A stretch of DNA of 45,274 nt, taken from assembly GCF_028682175.1 (NCBI RefSeq), contig NZ_JANHKS010000044.1, positions 1 through 45,274 of the forward strand, written 5' to 3'. The translations under genes were made by a program, and so were the position numbers. The notes below the pieces were generated by a model, which was not told where the DNA came from, did not search any database, and was given only the letters and a program-made list of their open reading frames with translations. Each line of letters starts with the position of its first letter. Within the stretch, counting starts at the first letter, position 1. Shown here one piece after another: positions 32,159 to 42,905 of this stretch. Origin of the DNA: Pseudomonas putida. Lineage in GTDB: Bacteria > Pseudomonadota > Gammaproteobacteria > Pseudomonadales > Pseudomonadaceae.

Positions 32159-32749
32159 ATGTCCCGTGCCCGCTGCGAACGTTGCCATCGCCCGGAAAAC
32201 CATTGCCTGTGCGGGTTGATTCCGCAACTGGACAGCCGCACCCGCGTGCTGATTCTGCAGCACCCCAGTGAAGTCAATCATGCGCTGAACACTGCTCGCC
32301 TTGCCGCGCTGGGGCTGACCAACGCACAGCTGGTAGTGGGCGAGGTGTTCGAGGATCTGGCCGATCTGCTCGATGAGCCGGGCTATCAGCCAAGGCTGTT
32401 GTTTCCGGGAGAAGAGGCGCAAGCCCTGGTCAGCCAAAGCGCTGATGATCGTCCGATCCTGCTGGTGGTGCCTGACGGAACGTGGCGCAAGGCGCGCAAG
32501 CTGCTGCACCTGAACCCGCTGCTGGCGGCGTTGCCTCGGGTGACGCTGGATAACGCCCCAGGCTCGCGCTATCGGCTGCGCAAGGCGCCGGGGCCGGATG
32601 CGTTATCCACCCTTGAGGCCATCGTCCATGCGCTGCACACACTTGAACCGCAGCACTCATTCGACGCACTGTTGCGTCCCTTCGATGCCCTGATCGATGG
32701 GCAGATCAAGGCCATGGGCGAGGAAACCTTTCGCCGCAATCATTCCTGA
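32159..32749 (+). CDS. tapT: tRNA-uridine aminocarboxypropyltransferase (DTW domain)
   Basis: 196 residues. N-terminal zinc cysteines C6, C9, C16 and C18 (CERCHRPENHCLC), and the family motif in VVPDGTWRKARKLL (D106-G-T108-W109). E. coli TapT (YfiP) puts the acp group of S-adenosylmethionine on U47 of tRNA (acp3U). AGGAGGG precedes the ATG by nine bases. Placed just after gbuR, perhaps co-transcribed, without an obvious functional link. Confidence 0.9.
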   Translation: MSRARCERCHRPENHCLCGLIPQLDSRTRVLILQHPSEVNHALNTARLAALGLTNAQLVVGEVFEDLADLLDEPGYQPRLLFPGEEAQALVSQSADDRPILLVVPDGTWRKARKLLHLNPLLAALPRVTLDNAPGSRYRLRKAPGPDALSTLEAIVHALHTLEPQHSFDALLRPFDALIDGQIKAMGEETFRRNHS

Positions 32750-32752
32750 AGG

Positions 32753-32971
32753 TCAGCCGTTGTGGGAGGAGGGGGTGTGCGCGGCGAACTTGCCCGCCTG
32801 CATGCGGCGGATGTACGCCTCGGTTTCCCGCTCGGCGTCTTCCTTGGTGAAGAAGGGGCCTTCGAGGGTGTTTTCCCGGGTGCTGAAGAAATACATGCCA
32901 TTGACGCGGGAGACGCGGTCACTGCGAAAATGCACGGCGGTTTCGGGGTCTTTCTCACGCTTGCTCAACAT
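32753..32971 (-). CDS. DUF6316 family small protein
   Basis: 72 residues beginning MLSKREKDPETAVHFRSDRV. I place it in DUF6316, a small Pseudomonas family with no known role; features are FRSDRVSRVNGMYFFSTREN and GPFFTKEDAERETEAYIRRM. The start at 32971 has GGAG six bases before it; the frame is open further upstream without a ribosome site. Convergent with tapT, 3 bases between the stops. Confidence 0.85.
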   Translation of the reverse strand: MLSKREKDPETAVHFRSDRVSRVNGMYFFSTRENTLEGPFFTKEDAERETEAYIRRMQAGKFAAHTPSSHNG

Positions 32972-33148
32972 AGCCTGCTCCGGACGGGGGAGTCGGGTGG
33001 GACGATTCAGGACGGCTAAACCTGGTTGGGGCCAGCGCGATCGGCTTTCCACAGCGTGAGACGGAAAGATGGGCTGGCTGATTGATACTGTACCGCAAAA
33101 GAGCGCGCCAGACAGGGGGATTTCGCAGCTGCGCGCCGCCATACAAAA

Positions 33149-33243
33149 CCCGTAGCAGCACGGCTTGCCGGCGGGAGCGTCGTGTCAGGCAACGCAAGGT
33201 CAACTGATCCACCGCTCCCGCCGGCAAGCCGTGCTGCTACGGG
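33149..33243. repeat. REPIN, type GTAGCAGCACGGCTTGCCGGCGGGAGCG
   Basis: Near-perfect inverted pair, both arms CCCGTAGCAGCACGGCTTGC in opposite directions. Lies between the DUF6316 gene and the end of the oxidoreductase gene. Confidence 0.95.
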
Positions 33244-33263
33244 GAAATAGTTGCGTTAGCCTG

Positions 33264-33870
33264 TCAGCGCTTGCCCAGATCCTGCGCCTGATGAATCCAC
33301 TGCTGACGCTGCTCTTCGGTCGAACCACGCACCGGCGAGAACTCCGTCAGGCGGCTCACTTTGATCCCGCAAAACTCCAGGATGGTGTGGGTCATCTGCC
33401 GATGCGCCGGCGCCTTGAACACCCAGCGGAAATACCGCGAAGGCGTGTCCATGGTCACCAGCAGCTCGGCGGTACGGCCCTTGAGCAGTTCGTTGGAGGG
33501 ATGATGCCGACCGTGGGCCTTGAAGGCGAAACCGGGCATGAACACCCGGTCGAAGAAACCACCGAGCAGGCTCGGCAGCCCGCCCCACCAGACCGGGTAC
33601 ACGAACACCAGATGCTGCGCCCAGTGGATTTCCCGCTGGGCCTGCAACAGGTCATGTTCCAGCGTCTGGCTTGATTCATAACCGCCGCGCAGCACCGGGT
33701 CGAAGTCCAGTTCTTCAAGCTTGAGCACACGCACCACATGGCCCTGGCTGCGCGCACCCTGGGCGTATGCATCGCCCAGTGCGTGGCAGAAGCTGATGGT
33801 CTTGGGCGAGCCGATGACCATCAGGATGCGTTTGCCGTACCCTTCCAGTGGGGTGGCGCCGCTGATCGGC

Positions 33871-33878
<8 letters not shown>
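33264..33878 (-). CDS. NAD(P)H-dependent oxidoreductase, flavodoxin-like fold
   Basis: 204-residue FMN/FAD quinone-reductase-type protein (Flavodoxin_2). Seen: RILMVIGSPKTISFCHALGD with the phosphate loop GSPKTISF, FVYPVWWGGLPSLLGGFFDR, the family's isoalloxazine-side motif, and LKGRTAELLVTMDTP. The ATG at 33878 overlaps the fumC stop by eight bases; the frame extends further upstream inside fumC. Probably reduces quinones or similar compounds in two-electron steps. Confidence 0.88.
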
Positions 33879-35265
<1,387 letters not shown>

Positions 35266-35310
35266 TGGACTCACTCCTTAAACGTCGTTTAGCGCAGTTT
35301 AGTACCCAGA

Positions 35311-35335
35311 GAACCGATCCGGTTCCCGGGAACCG
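35311..35335. promoter_or_regulatory. Overlapping palindromes upstream of fumC
   Basis: CGGTTCCCGGGAACCG (35320-35335) is a perfect 16-base palindrome, and GAACCG-ATC-CGGTTC (35311-35325) overlaps it, so three GAACCG half sites alternate in direction. The position fits a repressor operator of fumC. Confidence 0.6.
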
Positions 35336-35526
35336 CTGCCAGGGATGAACATGTCCCCACAGTGTGCGACAAAATGTACGAGCCGGTCGTGCGAAACATT
35401 CAAGACAGCCCGTCAAACAGCCTCCCTTGTAACCGCTCGTAGGGTCGGGGGTTGAGCGCGAGGTGAAAAGGAGCGCAGAATGTTCGGCCTTGGGGTTCAG
35501 CCTCGCTTGCTAGATAAGGAAACTCG

Positions 35527-36060
35527 ATGACCCGTCTTCGCGCCATCTGTGCTGCGGTCGCTCTGGTATGCGCCAGCGGCCAGGCTCTCGCCGCCACCCC
35601 CAGCCATGAGGCCAGTGCCGTAGCCTTCCTCAAACTGGCTCACGCCGATCAATTGGGCGCACCGATCTACATGCAGGCGCAGCAGATGTTTGCCCAGCGT
35701 TTTGCCGAAACCAAAGCCCCGGATTCCAAGAAAGCCGTTCTGGAAAAGTACCAGGCCCAGGCCAACGCCGCGCTGGACAAGGCCATCGGCTGGGACAAGC
35801 TGCAGCCTGACATGGTCAAGCTGTACACCGACAACTTCAGCGAGCAGGAGCTCAAGGACCTGGTCGCGTTCTACCAGTCGCCGCTGGGCAAGAAAGTCCA
35901 GTCCAAGATGCCGCAGATCAGCCAGCAATCGTTCCAGATGACTCAGGAAAAACTGCAACCTGCAGTGCCTGTGGTCACCAAGCTGCTGGCCGACATGACC
36001 GACGAGCTGGCCCCGGCCGCCAAGAAAGGCGCGGCGCCTGCCCCGGCCAAGAAGCCATAA
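35527..36060 (+). CDS. DUF2059 domain protein, exported
   Basis: 177 residues with a signal peptide (MTRLRAICAAVALVCASGQA, cut after ALA). The DUF2059 core lies in about 85-150: YTDNFSEQELKDLVAFYQSP and LGKKVQSKMPQISQQS. The tail is rich in Ala, Pro and Lys. AAGGA stands six bases before the ATG. Periplasmic, function unknown. Only 12 bases separate it from the BolA gene, so the two likely form an operon. Confidence 0.9.
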   Translation: MTRLRAICAAVALVCASGQALAATPSHEASAVAFLKLAHADQLGAPIYMQAQQMFAQRFAETKAPDSKKAVLEKYQAQANAALDKAIGWDKLQPDMVKLYTDNFSEQELKDLVAFYQSPLGKKVQSKMPQISQQSFQMTQEKLQPAVPVVTKLLADMTDELAPAAKKGAAPAPAKKP

Positions 36061-36072
36061 GCGAAGCCTGAC

Positions 36073-36369
36073 ATGAGCATGCAACAGCGTATCGAATCCG
36101 CGTTGGCGGTCTTTCAGCCCGAGTACCTGCAGGTGCTCAATGAAAGCCACATGCACAGTCGCGGCACGGATACTCACTACAAGGCCGTGGTGGTCAGCGA
36201 GCAATTCGCCGGCCTCAACGCCGTCAAGCGCCACCAGAAGGTCTATGGCCTGCTCGGTGGCCTGATGGGTGAGTTCCATGCCCTGGCGCTGCACACCTAT
36301 ACCCCGGACGAGTGGGCGAAACTGGGCGCAGCCCCTGCATCGCCGACCTGCGCCGGGGGGCATGACTGA
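36073..36369 (+). CDS. BolA family protein
   Basis: 98 residues, KH-like fold. QVLNESHMHSRGTDTHYKAV and VSEQFAGLNAVKRHQKVYGL are family signatures; the conserved His used for Fe-S cluster sharing with a monothiol glutaredoxin is in VKRHQKVYG, with further His in ESHMHSRG. Members act in iron-sulphur trafficking and cell-shape control. It follows the DUF2059 gene closely; REP elements follow. Confidence 0.93.
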   Translation: MSMQQRIESALAVFQPEYLQVLNESHMHSRGTDTHYKAVVVSEQFAGLNAVKRHQKVYGLLGGLMGEFHALALHTYTPDEWAKLGAAPASPTCAGGHD

Positions 36370-36397
36370 ATTCCCGCCCGGGAATGATGTTGCCCTG

Positions 36398-36421
36398 ATC
36401 GCGAGCAAGCTCACTCCTACA
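36398..36421. repeat. Single REP half, type TAGGAGTGAGCTTGCTCGCGA
   Basis: ATCGCGAGCAAGCTCACTCC then TACA, inverted orientation, without a partner of its own type; it lies just before a complete REPIN of another type. Confidence 0.85.
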
Positions 36422-36434
36422 GGATCGCGTAACC

Positions 36435-36526
36435 CCTGTAGGAGCGCGCTTGCCCGCGACGCGATCTGCCTGCGCCATCGTTGTTGACTGACACCCCGCC
36501 ATCGCGGGCAAGCGCGCTCCTACAGG
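36435..36526. repeat. REPIN, type TAGGAGCGCGCTTGCCCGCGA
   Basis: CCTGTAGGAGCGCGCTTGCC and its complement pair at the ends. Lies between the BolA gene and trhO. Confidence 0.93.
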
Positions 36527-36672
36527 CCGATGCCGTAGCGAATTCGACACCGGCCCGCCTGCACCCCGCCGATTTTTGCTAGAATCCGCGCCGCGTTGCC
36601 TGGTCGGCACGCTTTTACCTGAAATTTTCATCCGGTAGGCCCTTTGCGAGGGTCACCACCTGGAGACGCAAC

Positions 36673-37659
36673 ATGACCCAAACCGCACCCATCGTTGTCG
36701 CGGCGCTGTACAAATTCGTCACCCTTTCGGACTACGTCGAGCTGCGCGAGCCGCTGCTTGAGGCCATGGTCGAAAACGGCATCAAGGGCACGCTGCTGAT
36801 CGCCGAAGAGGGCATCAACGGTACCGTTTCAGGCACTCGCGAGGGCATCGACGGCCTGCTGGCGTGGCTGCGCAACGACCCGCGCATGATCGACATCGAT
36901 CACAAGGAATCGTACTGCGACGAGCAGCCGTTCTACCGCACCAAGGTCAAGCTCAAGAAAGAGATCGTCACCCTGGGCGTGCCGGGCGTGGACCCGAACA
37001 AAAAGGTCGGCACCTACGTCGAGCCGCAGGACTGGAACGCCCTGATCACCGACCCCGAAGTGCTGCTGATCGACACCCGCAACGATTACGAAGTGTCCAT
37101 CGGCACCTTCGAAGGCGCCATCGACCCGAAGACCACGACCTTCCGCGAGTTCCCTGACTACATCAAGGCCAACTTCGACCCGTCGAAACACAAGAAGGTG
37201 GCGATGTTCTGCACCGGCGGGATTCGCTGCGAAAAAGCCTCGAGCTACATGCTCGGCGAGGGTTTCGAGGAGGTGTATCACCTCAAGGGCGGCATTCTCA
37301 AATACCTCGAAGAAGTCCCCCAGGAAGAAAGCCAGTGGCGTGGCGACTGCTTCGTGTTCGACAATCGCGTGACCGTGCGCCATGACCTCACCGAAGGCGA
37401 CTACGATCAATGTCATGCATGCCGCACGCCGATCAGCGTTGAAGACCGCGCCAGCGAGCACTACTCGCCGGGTGTCAGCTGCCCGCATTGCTGGGAGACG
37501 CTGAGCGAGAAGACCCGCCGCAGCGCCATCGATCGCCAGAAGCAGATCGAACTGGCCAGGGAGCGCAACCAGCCGCATCCGATCGGGCGCAACTACCGTC
37601 TGCTCGATGGCCAGAAGAACGAGCAGGCTGACACCGACACGCACACCCACGAGGCCTGA
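36673..37659 (+). CDS. trhO: Oxygen-dependent tRNA uridine(34) hydroxylase, rhodanese domain
   Basis: 328 residues (YceA/UPF0176 family). Forms 5-hydroxyuridine at the wobble base in tRNA. N-terminal domain with GTLLIAEEGINGTVSG (39-54); rhodanese domain with LLIDTRNDYEVSIGTF and the active Cys in MFCTGGIRCEKAS (C180, C186); a C-terminal Cys cluster (CHACR and SCPHCWE) that may bind metal. GGAG lies nearby upstream of the ATG. A TAGAAT at about 36579 could be a -10 element. The DsbA-family gene starts three bases after its stop. Confidence 0.95.
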   Translation: MTQTAPIVVAALYKFVTLSDYVELREPLLEAMVENGIKGTLLIAEEGINGTVSGTREGIDGLLAWLRNDPRMIDIDHKESYCDEQPFYRTKVKLKKEIVTLGVPGVDPNKKVGTYVEPQDWNALITDPEVLLIDTRNDYEVSIGTFEGAIDPKTTTFREFPDYIKANFDPSKHKKVAMFCTGGIRCEKASSYMLGEGFEEVYHLKGGILKYLEEVPQEESQWRGDCFVFDNRVTVRHDLTEGDYDQCHACRTPISVEDRASEHYSPGVSCPHCWETLSEKTRRSAIDRQKQIELARERNQPHPIGRNYRLLDGQKNEQADTDTHTHEA

Positions 37660-37662
37660 ACC

Positions 37663-38298
37663 ATGAACGCCCGCCTGCTTTATGTAATGGACCCGATGTG
37701 TTCCTGGTGCTGGGGATTCGCCCCGGTGGCGGATGCACTGGTCGAGCAGGCGAGGGCGGCGGGCGTCGAGCTGCACCTGGTGGTGGGCGGTTTGCGCACC
37801 GGCAGTGGCGCGGCGCTCGAGCCTTCCACCAAACGCTACATTCTCGAACACTGGCACGCGGTGCAGGACACCACGGGCCAGGCGTTCAAGTTCGAAGGTG
37901 CCCTGCCAGACGGTTTCGTCTACGACACCGAGCCTGCCTGCCGCGCCATCGTGGCCGCGCGCAGCCTGGCGCCGGACATCGCCTGGAAGCTGGTCCGGGA
38001 AATCCAGCAGGCGTTCTACCTGCATGGCCGCGACGTGACCCAGGCCCAGGTGCTGGCCGAACTGGCCGAGCGCGCAGGCTTGCCGCGCATCGAGTTCGCC
38101 GAGGCGTTCGACAGCCCCGAGCAGCACGCGGCCACTGCTTCGGACTTCTCCTGGGTCCAGGACCTGGGCATCGCCGGCTTTCCGACCTTGCTTGCCGAGC
38201 GCAACGGCCAACTGGCCTTGCTGACCAACGGCTACCAGCCTCTGGAAGAACTCGCGCCGTTGCTCAGCCGCTGGCTGGAGCGCGCGGCCTGTGCGTGA
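37663..38298 (+). CDS. DsbA family (FrnE-like) protein
   Basis: 211-residue thioredoxin-fold protein with an inserted helical domain. Active site MDPMCSWCWGFAP (C13, C16); cis-Pro region GIAGFPTLLAERNG. No signal peptide, so it is probably cytosolic, unlike DsbA itself. Relatives are linked with polyketide isomerisation or oxidative stress; the substrate is unknown. It overlaps the ABC exporter gene by eight bases. Confidence 0.9.
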   Translation: MNARLLYVMDPMCSWCWGFAPVADALVEQARAAGVELHLVVGGLRTGSGAALEPSTKRYILEHWHAVQDTTGQAFKFEGALPDGFVYDTEPACRAIVAARSLAPDIAWKLVREIQQAFYLHGRDVTQAQVLAELAERAGLPRIEFAEAFDSPEQHAATASDFSWVQDLGIAGFPTLLAERNGQLALLTNGYQPLEELAPLLSRWLERAACA

Positions 38299-40132
38299 TT
38301 CCGTCGACATCGAAACCCCGGGCAAACTCGCTGCCGACGACCACCTTGCCCATGTCGATCGCCTGGACTGGACGCAAATCCGCCGTCTGGCCCTGACCCA
38401 CAAGAAAGCCCTGTGGATCGCCAATGGCGTCGCGTTCCTCGCGGTGCTGTGTTCGGTGCCGATCCCGTTGCTGCTGCCGTTGCTGGTCGACGAAGTGCTG
38501 CTGGGCAAGGGCGATGCGGCATTGCTGTTCATGAACCACTTTCTGCCCGAAAGCCTGCACAAGCCGGTGGGCTACATCGCCCTGATGCTGATGGCCACCT
38601 TGTGCCTGCGCCTGGGCGCCTTGCTCTTCAACGTGATCCAGGCGCGGCTGTTTGCCGGGCTGTCCAAGGACATCGTCTATCGCATCCGTGTCCGGCTCAT
38701 CGAACGGCTCAAGCGCATCTCGCTGGGTGAATACGAAAGCCTGGGCAGCGGCACGGTGACCGCCCACCTGGTCACCGACCTGGACACGCTGGACAAGTTT
38801 GTCGGCGAGACCCTGAGCAAATTCCTGGTCGCCATGCTTACGCTGACCGGCACCGCCGCGATCCTGGTGTGGATGCACTGGCAACTGGCGCTGCTGATCC
38901 TGCTGTTCAACCCGCTGGTGATCTACGCCACGGTCAAGCTGGGCAAGCGAGTCAAACACCTGAAGAAGCTGGAAAACGACAGCACTTCGCGTTTTACCCA
39001 GGCGCTGACCGAAACCCTGGACGCCATTCAGGAAATCCGCGCGGGCAATCGTCAGGGTTACTTTCTGGGGCTGCTCGGCGGGCGTGCCAAAGAGGTGCGC
39101 GACTACGCCGTGGCTTCGCAGTGGAAGAGTGACGCGTCGGGCCGTGCCAGCGGGCTGCTGTTCCAGTTCGGCATCGATATCTTCCGCGCGGCGGCGATGC
39201 TCACGGTGCTGTTCTCCGACCTGTCCATCGGCCACATGCTCGCAGTGTTCAGCTACCTGTGGTTCATGATCGGCCCGGTGGAGCAGCTGTTGAACCTGCA
39301 ATACGCCTTCTATGCGGCCGGCGGCGCGCTGACCCGTATCAATGAGCTGCTGGCCCGCGCCGACGAGCCGCAATATGAAGGCCGTCTCAACCCGTTTCTG
39401 GGCCGCGAAACCGTCGGCATCGATGTACGCGGCCTGTGCTTCGGCTACAACGAAGAGCCAGTGCTCGATCACCTTGACCTGTCGATCACGCCGGGCGAGA
39501 AAGTCGCCATCGTCGGTGCCAGCGGCGGCGGCAAGAGCACCCTCGTGCAGCTGCTGCTCGGGCTGTACAGCCCCAAGGCGGGCAGCATCCGCTTCGGCGG
39601 CGCTACCCTCGAAGAGATCGGCCTGGAAACGGTTCGTGAAAATGTCGCGGTGGTGCTGCAACACCCGGCATTGTTCAACGATACCGTGCGGGCCAACCTG
39701 TCGATGGGCCGCGAGCGCAGTGACGAGGCCTGCTGGCAGGCACTGGAAATCGCGCAACTGGACGCCACCATCCGCGCCTTGCCGCAAGGGCTGGACAGTG
39801 TGGTGGGCCGCTCTGGCGTGCGCCTGTCAGGAGGCCAGCGCCAGCGGCTGGCAATCGCGCGCATGGTCCTGGCCGATCCCCGGGTGGTGATTCTCGACGA
39901 GGCCACCTCGGCGCTGGACGCCGCCACCGAGTACAACCTGCACCAGGCCCTGAACCGGTTTCTCACGGGCCGGACCACGCTCATCATCGCCCACCGTCTG
40001 TCGGCGGTGAAGCAGGCTGACCGGGTGCTGGTGTTCGACGGCGGCAGCATTGCCGAGGATGGCGATCACCAGCAACTGATTGCTGACGGTGGCCTGTACG
40101 CGCGCCTCTACGGGCATCTGCAACAACTCTGA
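38291..40132 (+). CDS. ABC exporter, fused membrane and ATPase domains (MsbA-like)
   Basis: 613 residues: six-helix membrane domain (about 40-330) and ATPase domain (about 375-610) with Walker A GASGGGKSTL, signature RLSGGQRQRLAIAR, Walker B VVILDEATSALD and IIAHRLS. As a homodimer it would export lipids, peptides or drugs. The GTG start at 38291 overlaps the preceding gene; GGAG is about ten bases upstream. In P. aeruginosa the equivalent gene also precedes rbdA, as I recall. Confidence 0.94.
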   Translation: MRDSVDIETPGKLAADDHLAHVDRLDWTQIRRLALTHKKALWIANGVAFLAVLCSVPIPLLLPLLVDEVLLGKGDAALLFMNHFLPESLHKPVGYIALMLMATLCLRLGALLFNVIQARLFAGLSKDIVYRIRVRLIERLKRISLGEYESLGSGTVTAHLVTDLDTLDKFVGETLSKFLVAMLTLTGTAAILVWMHWQLALLILLFNPLVIYATVKLGKRVKHLKKLENDSTSRFTQALTETLDAIQEIRAGNRQGYFLGLLGGRAKEVRDYAVASQWKSDASGRASGLLFQFGIDIFRAAAMLTVLFSDLSIGHMLAVFSYLWFMIGPVEQLLNLQYAFYAAGGALTRINELLARADEPQYEGRLNPFLGRETVGIDVRGLCFGYNEEPVLDHLDLSITPGEKVAIVGASGGGKSTLVQLLLGLYSPKAGSIRFGGATLEEIGLETVRENVAVVLQHPALFNDTVRANLSMGRERSDEACWQALEIAQLDATIRALPQGLDSVVGRSGVRLSGGQRQRLAIARMVLADPRVVILDEATSALDAATEYNLHQALNRFLTGRTTLIIAHRLSAVKQADRVLVFDGGSIAEDGDHQQLIADGGLYARLYGHLQQL

Positions 40133-40403
40133 TACAGCTTGTCGGTTTTTTTCGCGACAACCCCTAAATGGCGTTTCGCCAGTGGAACACGTCAATTCTT
40201 GGGCTATGCTTGAGCCGTGAAATACCGGATTCTGTGAAAAGCGTCATATTTACGTCTCGACTTTCCCGTATTAACACTCAAGGTCGTGTACAAGGTGTGA
40301 GAAGCAACCCGCTGCATCGTGGAAATTAGCCGAGTCCCTATAGGCCAGGAAGGTCGCCTGCGCTTGGGGAGCGAGTACTGGCAGTGCTGATGAAAGGGAC
40401 ACC

Positions 40404-42869
40404 ATGAAGCAAAAGCGGATTCTCGAGAAGCCTCGTCTTCTCGGCATCGTCTGGCCGTTTATCGCGGTGGTGCTGTTACAGGCACTGCTGGGTTGCATCA
40501 GCCTTTATATGATGTCGGCCGTGCGCAGTTACGTAGGCGGGGAAAGCCTCTGGTCCAAAGGCCAGAAAGACGCTATTTATTATCTGAATCTGTACGCCAA
40601 CAGCCGCGACGAGATCGACTACCTGAAGTACCAGCAGGCGATTGCCATCCCTCAGGGCGGCCATGACCTGCGCATCGCCATGGATCAGCCGGTCCCGGAC
40701 ATTCCACGCGCCACTGCGGGCATCCTGCAGGGTGGTAACCATCCCGACGATGCGCGGGGCATCATCTGGCTCTACCTCAATTTCCGTCATTTCAGCTACC
40801 TGGAAAAGGCCATCGACCTGTGGAAGATCGGTGACAACTACCTGGTGCAGCTCGACGAAGTCGCCCGGGACATGCACAAGCGGATCCTCGACGGCAGCGC
40901 CACCAATGGCGACGTGCTGGGCTGGCGGCAGCGAATCAACGCCATCAACGAAGGGGTGACGCCGGCGGCCATGGCGTTCAGCGATGCATTGGGCGAAGGC
41001 TCGCGCGTCATCCTGCGGATTCTGTTGGTGGTCAACCTGACCACCGCCGTGCTGCTGATCATCCTGGCGCTGCTGCGTACCCATAAATTACTGGAACAGC
41101 GCCACGCCTTCGCCACGGCCCTGCAAATGGAGAAGGAGCGGGCGCAGATCACCCTGGAATCCATCGGGGACGGCGTGATCACCACCGATGTCGACGGCTC
41201 GATTGCCTACATGAACCCGGCCGCCGAGCAGATGACCCACTGGAAGAACGAGCAGGCGTCCGGCCTGCCGCTGGCGGCGCTGTTCAACCTGCTGGACGAG
41301 AACGACCAGCGCGACAGCTCGACCCTGATCGAACACGTGCTGAGCGGCAAGCTGGGTGGCGGCAGCGAGAATTCCAAGCTGATCCAGCGCCTGGACGGCA
41401 GTACGGTGTCGGTGGCCCTGGTGGGCTCGCCGATCCGCACCGAAGGCAAGGTCAGTGGCGCGGTGCTGGTGTTGCACGACATGACCCAGGAGCGCCAGTA
41501 CATCGCCAACCTGTCATGGCAGGCGACCCATGACGCGCTGACCGGCCTGGCCAACCGCCGGGAATTCGAGTATCGGCTGGAGCTGGCGCTCAACGGCCTT
41601 GGCCATCAGCCAGGACGCCATGCGGTCATGTTCCTGGATCTGGACCAGTTCAAGCTGGTCAACGACACCAGTGGGCATGCCGCAGGCGATGAGCTGCTGC
41701 GGCACATCTGCGCCCTGTTGCAGCAGGGTATTCGCGAGGGCGACACCCTGGCGCGGCTGGGAGGCGACGAGTTCGGCATCCTGCTGGAGCACTGCTCGCC
41801 CGAGGCTGCGGAGAAGATCGCCGAAGGCTTGCGCCAGACCGTCGAAACCCTGCATTTCGTCTGGAAGGGCAGGCCGTTCGTGACCACCGTCAGCATCGGC
41901 CTGGTGCACGTTTCCACATCGCCTACCACTCTTGAGGCCTCGCTGCGGGCCGCCGACATGGCCTGCTACATGGCCAAGGAGAAGGGCCGCAACCGGGTGC
42001 AGGTCTATCACGACAACGACTCGGAACTGTCCACCCGCTTCGGCGAAATGGCCTGGATCCAGCGCCTGCACATGGCCCTGGAAGACAACCGCTTCTGCCT
42101 GTACTCCCAGGAAATCGCCTCGCTGGGCCGCGATCCGGAGAAACACCACGGGCATGTGGAAATCCTGCTGCGCCTGCGCGACGAGTCCGGCCGGCTGATC
42201 CTGCCCGACAGTTTCATCCCCGCCGCCGAGCGCTACGGGATGATGACCACCCTGGACCGCTGGGTGGTGCAGAACGTCTTCAAGATCATTGCCGACTGCC
42301 TGAACGACAACCACGCACCAGGGCCGCTGGCGGTCTGTGCGATCAATCTGTCGGGCAGCAGCATCGGCGACGATGCTTTTCTCGAATATTTGCGACAGCA
42401 GTTCCAAATCTACGCAATACCTCCTGAACTTATCTGTTTCGAGATCACCGAAACCAGTGCGATCGCCAATTTGGGCAGCGCCATTCGTTTCATCAACGAA
42501 CTCAAAAGTCTGGGATGCCGCTTTTCACTGGATGACTTCTGTGCAGGCATGTCGTCATTCGCTTACTTGAAACACTTGCCTGTGGATTTCCTCAAGATTG
42601 ACGGCAGTTTCGTCAAAGACATGCTCGACGACCCGGTCAACCGGGCAATGGTGGAAGTGATCAACCATATCGGGCACGTCATGGGCAAACAGACGATCGC
42701 CGAGTTCGTCGAAAGCCCCCAGATAGAGCAGGCGTTATTGGAAATCGGTGTGGACTACGCTCAGGGGTACGTTATCGAGCGACCGCAATTATTCACCTGT
42801 GAATGTCTGCACGCACGGCCCGCGAGGCAGACCCCAATGCTGTTCAGCGCACCTGGGACTTTTCGCTGA
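40404..42869 (+). CDS. rbdA: Membrane c-di-GMP protein, PAS-GGDEF-EAL (RbdA-like)
   Basis: 821 residues: helix 12-36, periplasmic helical part 37-200, helix 203-225, PAS about 245-355, GGDEF domain 370-535 and EAL domain 550-800. ARLGGDEF (453-457) is intact with an RxxD inhibition site (444-447). The EAL domain has EIL (586-588), N648, E680, D710-D711, K731, K762 and E767, so it should hydrolyse c-di-GMP. The N-terminus (GESLWSKGQKDAIYYLNLYA) and neighbours (fumC, bolA, ABC exporter) match RbdA, regulator of biofilm dispersal. AAAGGGA precedes the ATG. CTATGCT at 40204 resembles a sigma-S -10 element. Confidence 0.92.
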   Translation: MKQKRILEKPRLLGIVWPFIAVVLLQALLGCISLYMMSAVRSYVGGESLWSKGQKDAIYYLNLYANSRDEIDYLKYQQAIAIPQGGHDLRIAMDQPVPDIPRATAGILQGGNHPDDARGIIWLYLNFRHFSYLEKAIDLWKIGDNYLVQLDEVARDMHKRILDGSATNGDVLGWRQRINAINEGVTPAAMAFSDALGEGSRVILRILLVVNLTTAVLLIILALLRTHKLLEQRHAFATALQMEKERAQITLESIGDGVITTDVDGSIAYMNPAAEQMTHWKNEQASGLPLAALFNLLDENDQRDSSTLIEHVLSGKLGGGSENSKLIQRLDGSTVSVALVGSPIRTEGKVSGAVLVLHDMTQERQYIANLSWQATHDALTGLANRREFEYRLELALNGLGHQPGRHAVMFLDLDQFKLVNDTSGHAAGDELLRHICALLQQGIREGDTLARLGGDEFGILLEHCSPEAAEKIAEGLRQTVETLHFVWKGRPFVTTVSIGLVHVSTSPTTLEASLRAADMACYMAKEKGRNRVQVYHDNDSELSTRFGEMAWIQRLHMALEDNRFCLYSQEIASLGRDPEKHHGHVEILLRLRDESGRLILPDSFIPAAERYGMMTTLDRWVVQNVFKIIADCLNDNHAPGPLAVCAINLSGSSIGDDAFLEYLRQQFQIYAIPPELICFEITETSAIANLGSAIRFINELKSLGCRFSLDDFCAGMSSFAYLKHLPVDFLKIDGSFVKDMLDDPVNRAMVEVINHIGHVMGKQTIAEFVESPQIEQALLEIGVDYAQGYVIERPQLFTCECLHARPARQTPMLFSAPGTFR

Positions 42870-42905
42870 ACGGCCCCATGGCAACACAACTTAAGGAGCT
42901 ACACA

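Noticed and set aside
40139..40160. TTGTCG...CGACAA around a T-run after the ABC exporter gene as a terminator
   Set aside because: The T-run is inside the loop, not after the stem, so it does not have the form of an intrinsic terminator.
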